NCBI GenBank assembly: GCA_040756715.1
Contig: JBFLYE010000167.1
Coordinates: 1-9,361 of the forward strand
Length of the DNA: 9,361 bases
Reading direction: 5' to 3'
Origin: a bacterium
Lineage (GTDB): Bacteria; UBA9089; UBA9088
Part shown: piece by piece, positions 1 to 6,374 of the stretch
How the letters are laid out: every line of letters starts with the position of its first letter
Numbering within the stretch: position 1 is the first letter of the stretch
Program-made: the position numbers and the translations under genes
The notes under the pieces: generated by a model
What the model saw: the letters and a program-made list of their open reading frames with translations, nothing else
The model's database searches: none
Told to the model about the DNA's origin: nothing

Positions 1-81
1 TTAGGCTCATAAGAGTATCGGCATTTTTTTAATAAGAGAAAATTTTTAATTTTTCCCTTTATTTGGATAAAAATGAGGGTT

Positions 82-124
82 AAACCTATGTAGGACTTGC
101 CTCTCCAGACTTATGGATAGGTTT
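82..124. repeat. Inverted repeat AAACCTAT / ATAGGTTT
   Basis: Positions 82-89 and 117-124 are perfect 8-base inverted copies separated by 27 bases, just downstream of the stop of the minus-strand membrane protein gene. It could be a transcript-end hairpin for that gene, but the T-run that should follow the stem on the minus strand is weak. I see no gene in 1-143. Confidence 0.3.
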
Positions 125-143
125 CAGTTTATCACAAATACCC

Positions 144-1913
144 TTATTTTTCTACAAAAATTTTATTCTGAAGTTTAGAATTTGCAATCTCAAGACCCTT
201 TTTATACATTTCATTTTCTGGGTCAAATTTTGTTGCGCTTTCAAAGAGGGAAATTGCCTTTTTTGGCTCTGAATAGACATATTTTGAACCCATTACAGCG
301 TAGCCATAGGCATATATCTTTAAAACACCCTTTGTGAAGCTATCCTTGTAAACCTTTGTCTCCCTGATTAAATAGGAAACATCATAGATTTTTGGATTTT
401 CTTCTCTTTCCACCTTGAACAATATCCCATAATTTGAAAGGTCTGATGAATATGCTATTTTATATCCAGGGTTATAGAGGTCTTCATTGAATGTATAAAA
501 AATATTGAATCTATCAATATTGTTCTTCACCAGGTTTTCCAGTTTAAATAAATAATGGGCATTAAAATCAGAAAGGGTAAATCTTATATCTTTGTGCTCC
601 CTTAAAAGCCTTTCAATCACCCAATCTGTGGTTAAATCATAAAGGTTGAGTTGAATAATATCTTTTCTCCTATTTTCAATATGCTTAAGATACCACAGGG
701 TCATAAACTCATGGTCGGTATAGGTAAAAAGAATGGTCTTTTCTGGAAGATGCCTTAAGATATTCCTTGCATAGTCATAGGCAAAATAGAATCTGCTTTT
801 GTCGGCAATATAATAATAATTAAAGCAAATTGTTAATGGAATAAGCAAAACTCCAAATTTAAGAGATTTCTTTTTTTCAATTATAAAATTTAGCCCAATT
901 CCTAGAAAGATTGCCAAGGAGAGAAGGGATGGAATATGATATGCCTCAAAATCAATCACCCCTTTTTCCACTGGATAGATAATCAATGAAAAAATGGTAT
1001 TCACAATGATAATGCTTAAGAGAAGGATGAAGAATGGATAATTTCTTCTTTTAAGGGGATAAAAGCCAAATATTAAGATAACACAGAAGATTAAAAATTG
1101 CTTTAAGAGCAAAACAAGATGGTTTCCCAATGTAATGAAAAACTTTAATAATGTTATATCAAGCATCCTTTTTTGAGCAAATTTTACCATCAGACAATCA
1201 ATAAACCTTTGCAGGGTGGTTGGGTTTGCCCAATCAATCGGTGGGTTCTGAAATGCCCTAATCGGAAGATAGAGAAATACAGAAAGACCAAGGGCAAAAA
1301 AGGCAAAAAGATAAAAAAGGGTATTTATTTTAAAGATGGATTTGTTGTTTATAAAAAGAAAGGCAATAATTCCTGGAATAATGGTTGCCATTAGATTATG
1401 GTTTGTAAAAGAAACACCAAGAATAAAAGAAAATAGAATAAGATATTTAAAGTTTTTCTTTATATTTTCTTGATATAGATAAAGGATAAATAAAATGAGA
1501 ATAACAAAAAATCCATAAAGACTATATGTTTTTGCGTAAATAGAGACCCTAAAGAAGGTATAGGAAAATGCAAAGCAAAGGACTGTAGAAAAAGAGATAA
1601 GCCTTTGGACAGAGAGCTTTATAAGCAAAAAATAAATCAGGGTTGAGGTTAAACCTCCAAATATAGAAGACATCAAGGTAATCCTCATCCCAATATTTGA
1701 GATGGGAAGGTATGAAAATAAATGGCCAAGCAGGGTATAAAGGGGATAACCCGAAGGATGGGGAATGCCTAATACATAGGAGGAGGTAATAAAATCGCCA
1801 GAATCTCCAAACCAAACCGAAGAAGGAAGGGTTAGAAGATAAACAAAATATGAAATAAAAAAGGAAAAAAGGCAGATTATATAATCAGCCCTTTTAAAAG
1901 CTATTCTTTGCAT
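144..1913 (-). CDS. DUF2723 (GT-C-like) polytopic membrane protein
   Basis: The 589-residue product is an integral membrane protein with about ten or more hydrophobic spans over residues 10-370, then a soluble C-terminal part. The N-terminal loop carries the DUF2723 signature: GDSGDF at 36-41, followed by GIPHPSGYPLYTLLG at 49-63. Acidic residues D37 and D40 in this first loop are where GT-C glycosyltransferases keep their catalytic acids. DUF2723 proteins are treated as relatives of protein O-mannosyltransferases that use lipid-linked sugars; that role is family knowledge and the acceptor here is unknown. The C-terminus (about 548-582, with AISLFESATKFDPEN) looks like a single TPR-type helix pair, which occurs in some members. 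The start at 1913 (ATG) has no Shine-Dalgarno but lies just after a promoter-like sequence. It is divergent from the radical SAM gene and looks intact. Confidence 0.85.
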   Translation of the reverse strand: MQRIAFKRADYIICLFSFFISYFVYLLTLPSSVWFGDSGDFITSSYVLGIPHPSGYPLYTLLGHLFSYLPISNIGMRITLMSSIFGGLTSTLIYFLLIKLSVQRLISFSTVLCFAFSYTFFRVSIYAKTYSLYGFFVILILFILYLYQENIKKNFKYLILFSFILGVSFTNHNLMATIIPGIIAFLFINNKSIFKINTLFYLFAFFALGLSVFLYLPIRAFQNPPIDWANPTTLQRFIDCLMVKFAQKRMLDITLLKFFITLGNHLVLLLKQFLIFCVILIFGFYPLKRRNYPFFILLLSIIIVNTIFSLIIYPVEKGVIDFEAYHIPSLLSLAIFLGIGLNFIIEKKKSLKFGVLLIPLTICFNYYYIADKSRFYFAYDYARNILRHLPEKTILFTYTDHEFMTLWYLKHIENRRKDIIQLNLYDLTTDWVIERLLREHKDIRFTLSDFNAHYLFKLENLVKNNIDRFNIFYTFNEDLYNPGYKIAYSSDLSNYGILFKVEREENPKIYDVSYLIRETKVYKDSFTKGVLKIYAYGYAVMGSKYVYSEPKKAISLFESATKFDPENEMYKKGLEIANSKLQNKIFVEK

Positions 1914-1922
1914 TTATAATAG

Positions 1923-1951
1923 AGTGTATGTTTTTGGTAGATAAAAATCAA
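1923..1951 (-). promoter_or_regulatory. Promoter-like pair for the DUF2723 gene, possibly leaderless
   Basis: Read on the minus strand, TTGATT (1951-1946) and TACACT (1928-1923) are separated by exactly 17 bases. Only nine bases lie between the -10-like hexamer and the ATG ending at 1911, so the transcript would start within a few bases of the start codon. No Shine-Dalgarno is present, which fits leaderless translation. Called by eye. Confidence 0.4.
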
Positions 1952-1955
1952 GCTT

Positions 1956-1982
1956 TTGAATTTCGGGTTTATTTAGTATACT
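1956..1982 (+). promoter_or_regulatory. Promoter-like pair for the radical SAM gene, possibly leaderless
   Basis: TTGAAT (1956-1961) and TATACT (1977-1982) are separated by 15 bases, shorter than the ideal 17. The ATG at 1990 is seven bases after the -10-like hexamer, where transcription would be expected to begin. No Shine-Dalgarno precedes this ATG. An in-frame TGA at 1957-1959 with no other ATG in between rules out a longer protein from an upstream ATG. Confidence 0.35.
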
Positions 1983-1989
1983 AGGCTAT

Positions 1990-2952
1990 ATGCTGGTTTC
2001 ATGGAATATAACAAGGGAATGCAATCTCTCCTGTAAGCATTGCTATAGGGATGCAGGAGAAAAAGAGGTAAATGAGCTTTCCTTTGATGAGGGATGTCAT
2101 CTTCTTTCAGAAATAAAAGAGGCTGGCTTTAAAATGGTTATCCTCTCGGGTGGTGAGCCTATTTTAAGGAAGGATGTTCATCGTCTTATTGAATATGGAG
2201 GTAAGCTTGGTCTTATAATGACAATGGGAACAAATGGGACATTGCTTACAAAACCTGTTGCCTCAAGGCTAAAAGATTCTGGGCTTTCAAGGATAGGAAT
2301 AAGCCTTGATTCTACATCAGAAAAATTACATAATGAATTCAGGGGAAAACCTTGGGCGTATAAAAAGACAATGGATGGAATAAGAAATTGCAAAGATGTC
2401 GGGCTTCCCTTCCAAATTCATACAACCATAATGGAATTTAATTACAGAGAAATAGAGGAAATTATAGATTTTTCAAGCTCCCTTGGTGCATTAGCAATTC
2501 ATATATTTTTTCTTATAAAAACAGGAAGGGCAAAAATGCTGGATGAGGATATAACAAGGTATAGAGATGTTTTAAAAAGAATATTGGAAAAGCAGAAAAC
2601 AACAAAGCTAGAGATTAAAGCTGTTTGTGCCCCTCAATTTATGCTTTATAACCCTTCAAAATATACCAGAGGATGCCTTGCAGGGATAAGCTATTGTTGT
2701 ATTCTTCCTAACGGTGATGTGCAGGGCTGCCCATATCTTCCAATTAGGATAGGAAATATAAGGGATGTCTCATTTAATAAGCTCTGGAGGGATTCTTTGA
2801 TATTCAAAGAATTAAGGCTTATGGAATATAAAGGTAGATGTGGAATATGCGATTATAAAAAATCCTGCGGCGGATGCAGGGCAAGATCATATTCCTATAG
2901 CCTTGACTATATGGGTGCTGATCCATTTTGTATGAAAAAAAGGCTTTGTTAG
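1990..2952 (+). CDS. Radical SAM/SPASM protein, AhbC/AhbD/NirJ-like
   Basis: The 320-residue product is a soluble radical SAM enzyme. The [4Fe-4S] cluster motif CNLSCKHC supplies C11, C15 and C18, and GGEP at 54-57 is the SAM-binding motif. The C-terminal SPASM region has many cysteines for auxiliary clusters: C213 in AVCAPQ, C229, C236, C237, C247, then C284, C287, C293, C296 and C314. The AVCAPQF stretch, the GCLAGISYC...GDVQGCPYLP block and the terminal YMGADPFC resemble the haem/haem d1 radical SAM group (AhbC, AhbD, NirJ), which remove or modify haem-precursor side chains; peptide-modifying SPASM enzymes are the main alternative. Substrate assignment is inference. No precursor peptide or haem gene lies next to it. 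At 320 residues it is slightly short for the family but has all expected motifs. Confidence 0.85.
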   Translation: MLVSWNITRECNLSCKHCYRDAGEKEVNELSFDEGCHLLSEIKEAGFKMVILSGGEPILRKDVHRLIEYGGKLGLIMTMGTNGTLLTKPVASRLKDSGLSRIGISLDSTSEKLHNEFRGKPWAYKKTMDGIRNCKDVGLPFQIHTTIMEFNYREIEEIIDFSSSLGALAIHIFFLIKTGRAKMLDEDITRYRDVLKRILEKQKTTKLEIKAVCAPQFMLYNPSKYTRGCLAGISYCCILPNGDVQGCPYLPIRIGNIRDVSFNKLWRDSLIFKELRLMEYKGRCGICDYKKSCGGCRARSYSYSLDYMGADPFCMKKRLC

Positions 2953-2987
2953 AAAGCTCAAAAGTTCGTATGTGTTCAACATAAAGA

Positions 2988-3024
2988 ATAACCAAGGAGA
3001 GAATGTCTTTAGGTTATATTTCTT
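2988..3024 (+). terminator. Weak stem-loop after the radical SAM gene
   Basis: ATAACC (2988-2993) and GGTTAT (3012-3017) are perfect 6-base inverted copies with an 18-base loop, followed by a T-rich run, beginning 36 bases past the stop codon. The stem is AT-rich and short, so this is at best a weak intrinsic terminator. It also brackets the AAGGAG that precedes the small reading frame at 3003. Confidence 0.2.
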
Positions 3025-3155
3025 TGTTAAATAACGATGGGTTCTATGATAATATTTTGACTGCCGACGCAGCATTTGGTATTATTGTATTGATGGGAAA
3101 GAGAGAGCTTAAAATAAACCGAAAGGGAGGTCTAACGGGGTGGAGGAAGAGATAA
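3003..3155 (+). CDS. Possible 50-residue small ORF before the fused receptor gene
   Basis: An ATG at 3003 is preceded by AAGGAG (2994-2999), only three bases away, and opens a 50-codon frame. It ends at TAA 3153-3155, overlapping the GTG start of the next gene by 16 bases. The product ends in a basic stretch (GKRELKINRKGGLTGWRKR). In other genomes HEPN genes are often preceded by, and overlap, a minimal nucleotidyltransferase gene, and the basic tail could be a leftover of such a partner. No nucleotidyltransferase motif (GSxARG...D) is visible, and a good promoter lies inside the frame. It may be a chance ORF. Confidence 0.2.
   Translation: MSLGYISLLNNDGFYDNILTADAAFGIIVLMGKRELKINRKGGLTGWRKR
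3057..3085 (+). promoter_or_regulatory. Sigma-70-type promoter for the receptor operon
   Basis: TTGACT (3057-3062) and TATTAT (3080-3085) each match five of six consensus bases and are separated by exactly 17 bases. Transcription would start near 3092, giving a leader of about 48 bases to the GTG at 3140. It is the best promoter candidate in the window and is correctly placed to drive the HEPN-receptor fusion and the genes behind it. Confidence 0.5.
3122..3130 (+). promoter_or_regulatory. Shine-Dalgarno that fixes the GTG start at 3140
   Basis: AAAGGGAGG ends nine bases before GTG 3140. It supports translation from the HEPN-like N-terminus rather than from any codon nearer the receptor signal peptide. 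I see no comparable ribosome-binding site at the HEPN/receptor junction near 3275. Confidence 0.6.
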
Positions 3156-3271
3156 AAACTTTAGTGCTGTATCGTCTCCCACGAGCTTGTGAGACGCTTG
3201 ATGAAGCCTCTATTCTTTTAGAAAAAGGCCATACCAACGCCTTTGTTAATCGGCTTTATTATGCCTGTTTC
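3140..3271 (+). pseudogene. Truncated HEPN (UPF0332-type) gene, 5' part only
   Basis: The first 44 codons of the receptor frame encode EEIKTLVLYRLPRACETLDE and, after a short ASILLEKGHTNAF, the hallmark VNRLYYACF. This is the N-terminal helix pair of the HEPN/UPF0332 family, which usually has about 120-140 residues. HEPN proteins are commonly RNases or toxins paired with minimal nucleotidyltransferases. The family's R-x4-6-H active site lies further towards the C-terminus and is absent here, so no HEPN activity is expected. The sequence switches after F44 (ttc, 3269-3271), without losing frame, to the receptor's signal peptide. The GTG start and strong Shine-Dalgarno evidently belong to this gene. 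Confidence 0.7.
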
Positions 3272-5260
3272 GATATAAAAAGGCTTTTTTGTATTCTTTT
3301 GTTTCCCTTATTGGCTTTTTCTGAAACCATTACTGTAACTGGGGAGGAGCTTGTTGTAAGGGAAAAAAAGCCGGTAAAAGAAGAACCCATTGTCAGCAAG
3401 GAGGAGGTCTCTCCTTCTATGGTTGAAAAGAGCTCGGTTTCTCTCTTTACAGATTTGTCCGAGACATTAAAGACCCTGCCCGGTGTGGTTACCCCGGGTG
3501 CTTTCTCGGGTGCATTATACATCCGAGGAACCTATCCCATGGAGACAATATTTTTATTAGACAATGTGTTTATCTATTGGCCATACAGATGGGGAGGGCT
3601 GCTGCTTATGTTTAATACCGACCTTATTAAAAAGGTTGATTTCTATGCCGGAGGCTATCCGGCAAAGGGAAATCAGGCATTGGGTGGAATCATTGATGTC
3701 TATTACAAGGAGGGAAGCAAGAAGAAAAGAAGAGGGCAATTAGAGCTTTCTCCCACCACAATGGCATTTCAGATGGATGGACCAATAAAAAAGGATAAAT
3801 TATCCTACTATCTTTCGGCAAACCGGACACACTATGACCTTCTGGTAAAATGGTTTGGCGGTGAAAAGGGAAGAGCCCTTCCCAACTTTAATGACCAATA
3901 CCTTAAGCTCTATTATGAGCCAACCTATAAAGATAAGCTCTCCTTTAGTATTGTAAGAACCGGAGAGGGGATGGATATGAAGATGGAGGAGGGATACGGC
4001 TCACCCGATGATGAGGGAGGACACTTCTTTTATAAATACACCAAGGATATATTTGCCTTAAATCACAAGCGGGTATTTAGCCCAAGCCTTTCTAATGAGC
4101 TTACCTTAAGCTACTTAATTGATAAGGGAAGATTCAGGTTTTATTCCCCTGACTATCCCTTTAGTGGGGATTTAGATTCTAAAGATACCGCCTTAAGGAA
4201 TGATTTTGTGATTAAAAAAGAAGGTCATGAAATAAATGTGGGAGGAATGGTTTACCGAAATAAGGGAAAAGCGGATGATACCTATAGCTTTCCCATAATA
4301 GAGGAGGTAAATGGAACCTGGACAGAGGTAAAGCACAAAGAGGAATTTCATTACCAAGGGAGAGCTGATTATTATGGGCTATACCTTTGGGATAGGTATA
4401 GTGGCTTTGGACCCATTATTGATTATGGGATAAGGTATGAGAATAACAATTTTACCAAGGAGGGTGTTTTCTCGCCAAGGTTTTCCATCTGCTTTCCCAT
4501 AGGAGGTGGAAAAATAAAGCAATCAATCGGCGAATACTCCCAGTATCCGATGAACTCTTACTATCTTGATGAGAAAGAGGGGAATCCAAAATTAAAATCC
4601 CAATGCTCAAGGCAATATATTTTGGGCTATGAAAGGGATATTGGCGATGATAAAAGGGTAAAAATAGAGGCATATTACTCTGATTTAAATAAGCTTATCC
4701 TTCCAGACCCTGAAAAGAATTATCTTAATAAAGGTAAGGGTTATAGCAGGGGCATTGAGCTTTTCTTCCAGAAAAAGGAGGGAAAAAGATGGGATGGCTG
4801 GCTTTCTTATGCCTATTCCCAAGCAAAGCGGGAGGAAGCCCCGGGTAAATATGGAACATATTCTGTGGTTAAAGAGGAGGTTTTCTATCCAACCGACCAG
4901 GATCGACCACATGTTGCATCCTTAGTTTTAAATTATAACCTTACCAAAAAATGGAAGCTAAGTATGAAAACAACCTATTATTCGGGAAATCCCTGTACAC
5001 CCCTGATTGGCGCAATAAAAGGAAGTGATACCTATAAAGCAATCTGGGGGGAATATAAAAGCAAGAGGCTTCCTTCTTATTTTCAAGCCGACCTTACCAT
5101 AAGAAAAAAGCAAAAATGGGGCGAATGGTATATCCACTTTATCAACCTTACCGGGCATAAGAATATCTATGATTATTACTATAGCGATGATTATTCAGAA
5201 AAAAAGGCATTTGAGCAGCTTCCCTTTATGTTCTTGGGTGGATGCAAGGTTAATTTTTAA
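3140..5260 (+). CDS. TonB-dependent outer-membrane receptor with a fused HEPN N-terminus
   Basis: The 706-residue frame is a TonB-dependent receptor, a gated outer-membrane barrel that imports scarce substrates using energy from TonB-ExbB-ExbD. Residues 1-44 do not belong to the family (see the HEPN entry). Residues 47-61 (KRLFCILLFPLLAFS) are a short signal peptide, followed by a TonB box, ETITVTG (62-68), close to the classic DTITVTA. The plug domain follows (about 100-190: ETLKTLPGV, LYIRG, the LLDNV loop, and KKVDFYAGGYPAKG...GGIIDV). The remainder is a barrel rich in aromatic strands that ends in the expected terminal phenylalanine (CKVNF). The substrate is not deducible. ExbB/ExbD lie downstream. 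The signal peptide is internal, preceded by 46 residues and with ATA where ATG AAA AGG would be expected. Export may be impaired, or the join may be an assembly error. The barrel itself shows no break. Confidence 0.88.
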   Translation: MEEEIKTLVLYRLPRACETLDEASILLEKGHTNAFVNRLYYACFDIKRLFCILLFPLLAFSETITVTGEELVVREKKPVKEEPIVSKEEVSPSMVEKSSVSLFTDLSETLKTLPGVVTPGAFSGALYIRGTYPMETIFLLDNVFIYWPYRWGGLLLMFNTDLIKKVDFYAGGYPAKGNQALGGIIDVYYKEGSKKKRRGQLELSPTTMAFQMDGPIKKDKLSYYLSANRTHYDLLVKWFGGEKGRALPNFNDQYLKLYYEPTYKDKLSFSIVRTGEGMDMKMEEGYGSPDDEGGHFFYKYTKDIFALNHKRVFSPSLSNELTLSYLIDKGRFRFYSPDYPFSGDLDSKDTALRNDFVIKKEGHEINVGGMVYRNKGKADDTYSFPIIEEVNGTWTEVKHKEEFHYQGRADYYGLYLWDRYSGFGPIIDYGIRYENNNFTKEGVFSPRFSICFPIGGGKIKQSIGEYSQYPMNSYYLDEKEGNPKLKSQCSRQYILGYERDIGDDKRVKIEAYYSDLNKLILPDPEKNYLNKGKGYSRGIELFFQKKEGKRWDGWLSYAYSQAKREEAPGKYGTYSVVKEEVFYPTDQDRPHVASLVLNYNLTKKWKLSMKTTYYSGNPCTPLIGAIKGSDTYKAIWGEYKSKRLPSYFQADLTIRKKQKWGEWYIHFINLTGHKNIYDYYYSDDYSEKKAFEQLPFMFLGGCKVNF

Positions 5261-5277
5261 AAATACTTGATTTTTTG

Positions 5278-5303
5278 TTATGTATATGTTATTTATGTAT
5301 ATG
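5278..5303 (+). promoter_or_regulatory. Tandem 11-base repeats, probable antitoxin operator
   Basis: TTATGTATATG occurs at 5278-5288 and again at 5293-5303, a period of 15 bases, ending two bases before the antitoxin ATG at 5306. Ribbon-helix-helix antitoxins typically bind short repeats overlapping their own promoter. A TTGATT at 5267-5272 could be a -35, but no convincing -10 lies at 17 bases. The gap from the receptor stop to the antitoxin ATG is only 45 bases. Confidence 0.45.
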
Positions 5304-5305
5304 AA

Positions 5306-5545
5306 ATGAATAGAACAACCATATTATTACCTGAAAAGCTTAAATGGGATGCTAACCTAAAAGCAAGGGGCTTAGGTCTTTCCTTAGGAGAATTTATTAG
5401 AACATCCCTTGAGCAAGCGCTAAAAAAAGATTTTTCCAACCTAAAAAATGATCCCTTTGTTAAAGATAACAAATTCTATTCCAAAAACATTGAAAGGGAT
5501 TTAAGCTTAAAGCATGATAATTACATTTATGAGAAGGCAGAATGA
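5306..5545 (+). CDS. Ribbon-helix-helix antitoxin (VapB-like)
   Basis: The 79-residue product starts with RTTILLPEKL, the beta strand of a ribbon-helix-helix DNA-binding fold. Two helices follow (KWDANLKARGLGLSLGEFIRTSLEQAL, about residues 13-39), and then a polar, probably flexible C-terminal arm (40-79) that would wrap the toxin. ATG 5306 is preferred over an upstream TTG at 5267, whose extra 13 residues would run through the repeat region and do not fit the fold. No clear Shine-Dalgarno precedes it, so it may depend on readthrough from the receptor gene or start near a leaderless end. The stop overlaps the PIN gene start by ATGA (5542-5545), the usual arrangement of a co-translated antitoxin-toxin pair. 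It probably represses its own promoter through the repeats just upstream. Confidence 0.75.
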   Translation: MNRTTILLPEKLKWDANLKARGLGLSLGEFIRTSLEQALKKDFSNLKNDPFVKDNKFYSKNIERDLSLKHDNYIYEKAE

Positions 5546-5940
5546 TATTTGTAGATACCAGCGCATTTATTGCCCGATATATTGAGAAAGATCAATATCA
5601 CAAAAAAGCATTGATAAAATGGAAAAAAATTATTGGTAAATCAAAATTATACACCAGCAACCATATCATAGATGAAACGATTACCCTTTTACTTAGAAAG
5701 ACTACTTCCACTTTTGCCATAGAAAAAGCAAAGATATTATATACCACAAAGGCATTTGAAACAATGCGAAGTGATATTGATGATGAGCTAATGGCATTGG
5801 AGGTATTGGAGAAATACAAAGATCAAAAGCTCTCTTTTACCGATTGCTTAAGTGTTGCTTCAATGAAACGAAATAAAATAAGAAAAATATTTACCTTTGA
5901 TAACCATTTTAAACACCTCTTTGGTATGGAGACAATATAA
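5542..5940 (+). CDS. PIN-domain toxin (VapC-like ribonuclease)
   Basis: The 132-residue product has the length and acidic residues of a VapC-type PIN RNase: D5 in FVDTSAF, E45 in IIDET, D101 in FTDCLS and D120 in FTFDNHF. These residues bind Mg/Mn for RNA cleavage in the family; typical targets are tRNA or rRNA, and the one here is unknown. All four are present, so it is probably active, restrained by the ribbon-helix-helix protein encoded immediately upstream with a 4-base overlap. AAGG at 5534-5537 is a modest ribosome-binding site. Its TAA shares one base with the exbB ATG (TAATG at 5938-5942), and GGAGA (5928-5932) inside its last codons serves as the exbB ribosome-binding site, so toxin and exbB are probably translationally coupled. 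Confidence 0.82.
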   Translation: MIFVDTSAFIARYIEKDQYHKKALIKWKKIIGKSKLYTSNHIIDETITLLLRKTTSTFAIEKAKILYTTKAFETMRSDIDDELMALEVLEKYKDQKLSFTDCLSVASMKRNKIRKIFTFDNHFKHLFGMETI

Positions 5941-6374
5941 TGGATTGGCTTAAAATTCTAATTGATTATGGAATAATTGGATTGCTTTTATTCCTTAGCA
6001 TTGTCTCTGTTGCCATTGCCATTGAAAGGTTTCTTGTTTTAAGAAATATAAAGATAGCCCAATTCCCCGAGAAAAAACAACTTGAGGTAGAGCTTACCAA
6101 AAAGCTTCATATCATTGCGATTATTGGAGCAAATGCTCCCTATATTGGGCTTTTGGGAACAGTGCTGGGAATAATGCTTACCTTTTATTCTTTAGGAAAA
6201 AAAGGGTTTATGGATACTTCGGGAATAATGGTGGGTCTTGCTTTGGCCTTAAAGGCAACCGCAATTGGGCTTTTGGTGGCAATCCCCTCCATTGTCTTTT
6301 ATAACCTTCTCTTAAGAAAGATAGAGGTTCTCCTTGCCCAATGGGAAACAAACAATGGAAAGAAAGAAATTTGA
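5940..6374 (+). CDS. exbB: ExbB, TonB-system proton channel subunit (short group-2 form)
   Basis: The 144-residue inner-membrane protein belongs to the TolQ/ExbB/MotA family, which with ExbD turns the proton gradient into force on TonB. Three membrane spans are visible: about 9-28 (before the ER at 29-30), 58-82 (NAPYIGLLGTVLGIMLTFYSLG) and 100-124 (ALALKATAIGLLVAIPSIVF). T74 and T107 line the proton path by family comparison; their spacing of 33 equals that of E. coli ExbB T148 and T181. The short length and short cytoplasmic loop match the compact ExbB seen in Helicobacter/Campylobacter-type TonB systems rather than the ~240-residue E. coli form. GGAGA at 5928-5932 is seven bases upstream of the ATG. 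The 3' end overlaps exbD by 20 bases. Confidence 0.9.
   Translation: MDWLKILIDYGIIGLLLFLSIVSVAIAIERFLVLRNIKIAQFPEKKQLEVELTKKLHIIAIIGANAPYIGLLGTVLGIMLTFYSLGKKGFMDTSGIMVGLALALKATAIGLLVAIPSIVFYNLLLRKIEVLLAQWETNNGKKEI

Noticed and set aside
1173-1394. 73-residue lysine-rich open frame on the plus strand
   Set aside because: It is antisense to the membrane-spanning part of the DUF2723 gene; the Lys/Gly-rich composition is what reversed Phe/Leu/Ile codons produce.
5267-5305. N-terminal extension of the antitoxin from TTG 5267
   Set aside because: The extra residues are encoded by the promoter/operator-like repeats and do not belong to the ribbon-helix-helix fold, which begins right after ATG 5306.
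6334-6354. Upstream TTG start for exbD
   Set aside because: It adds seven residues encoded inside exbB with no supporting ribosome-binding site; ATG 6355 gives a normal ExbD N-terminus.
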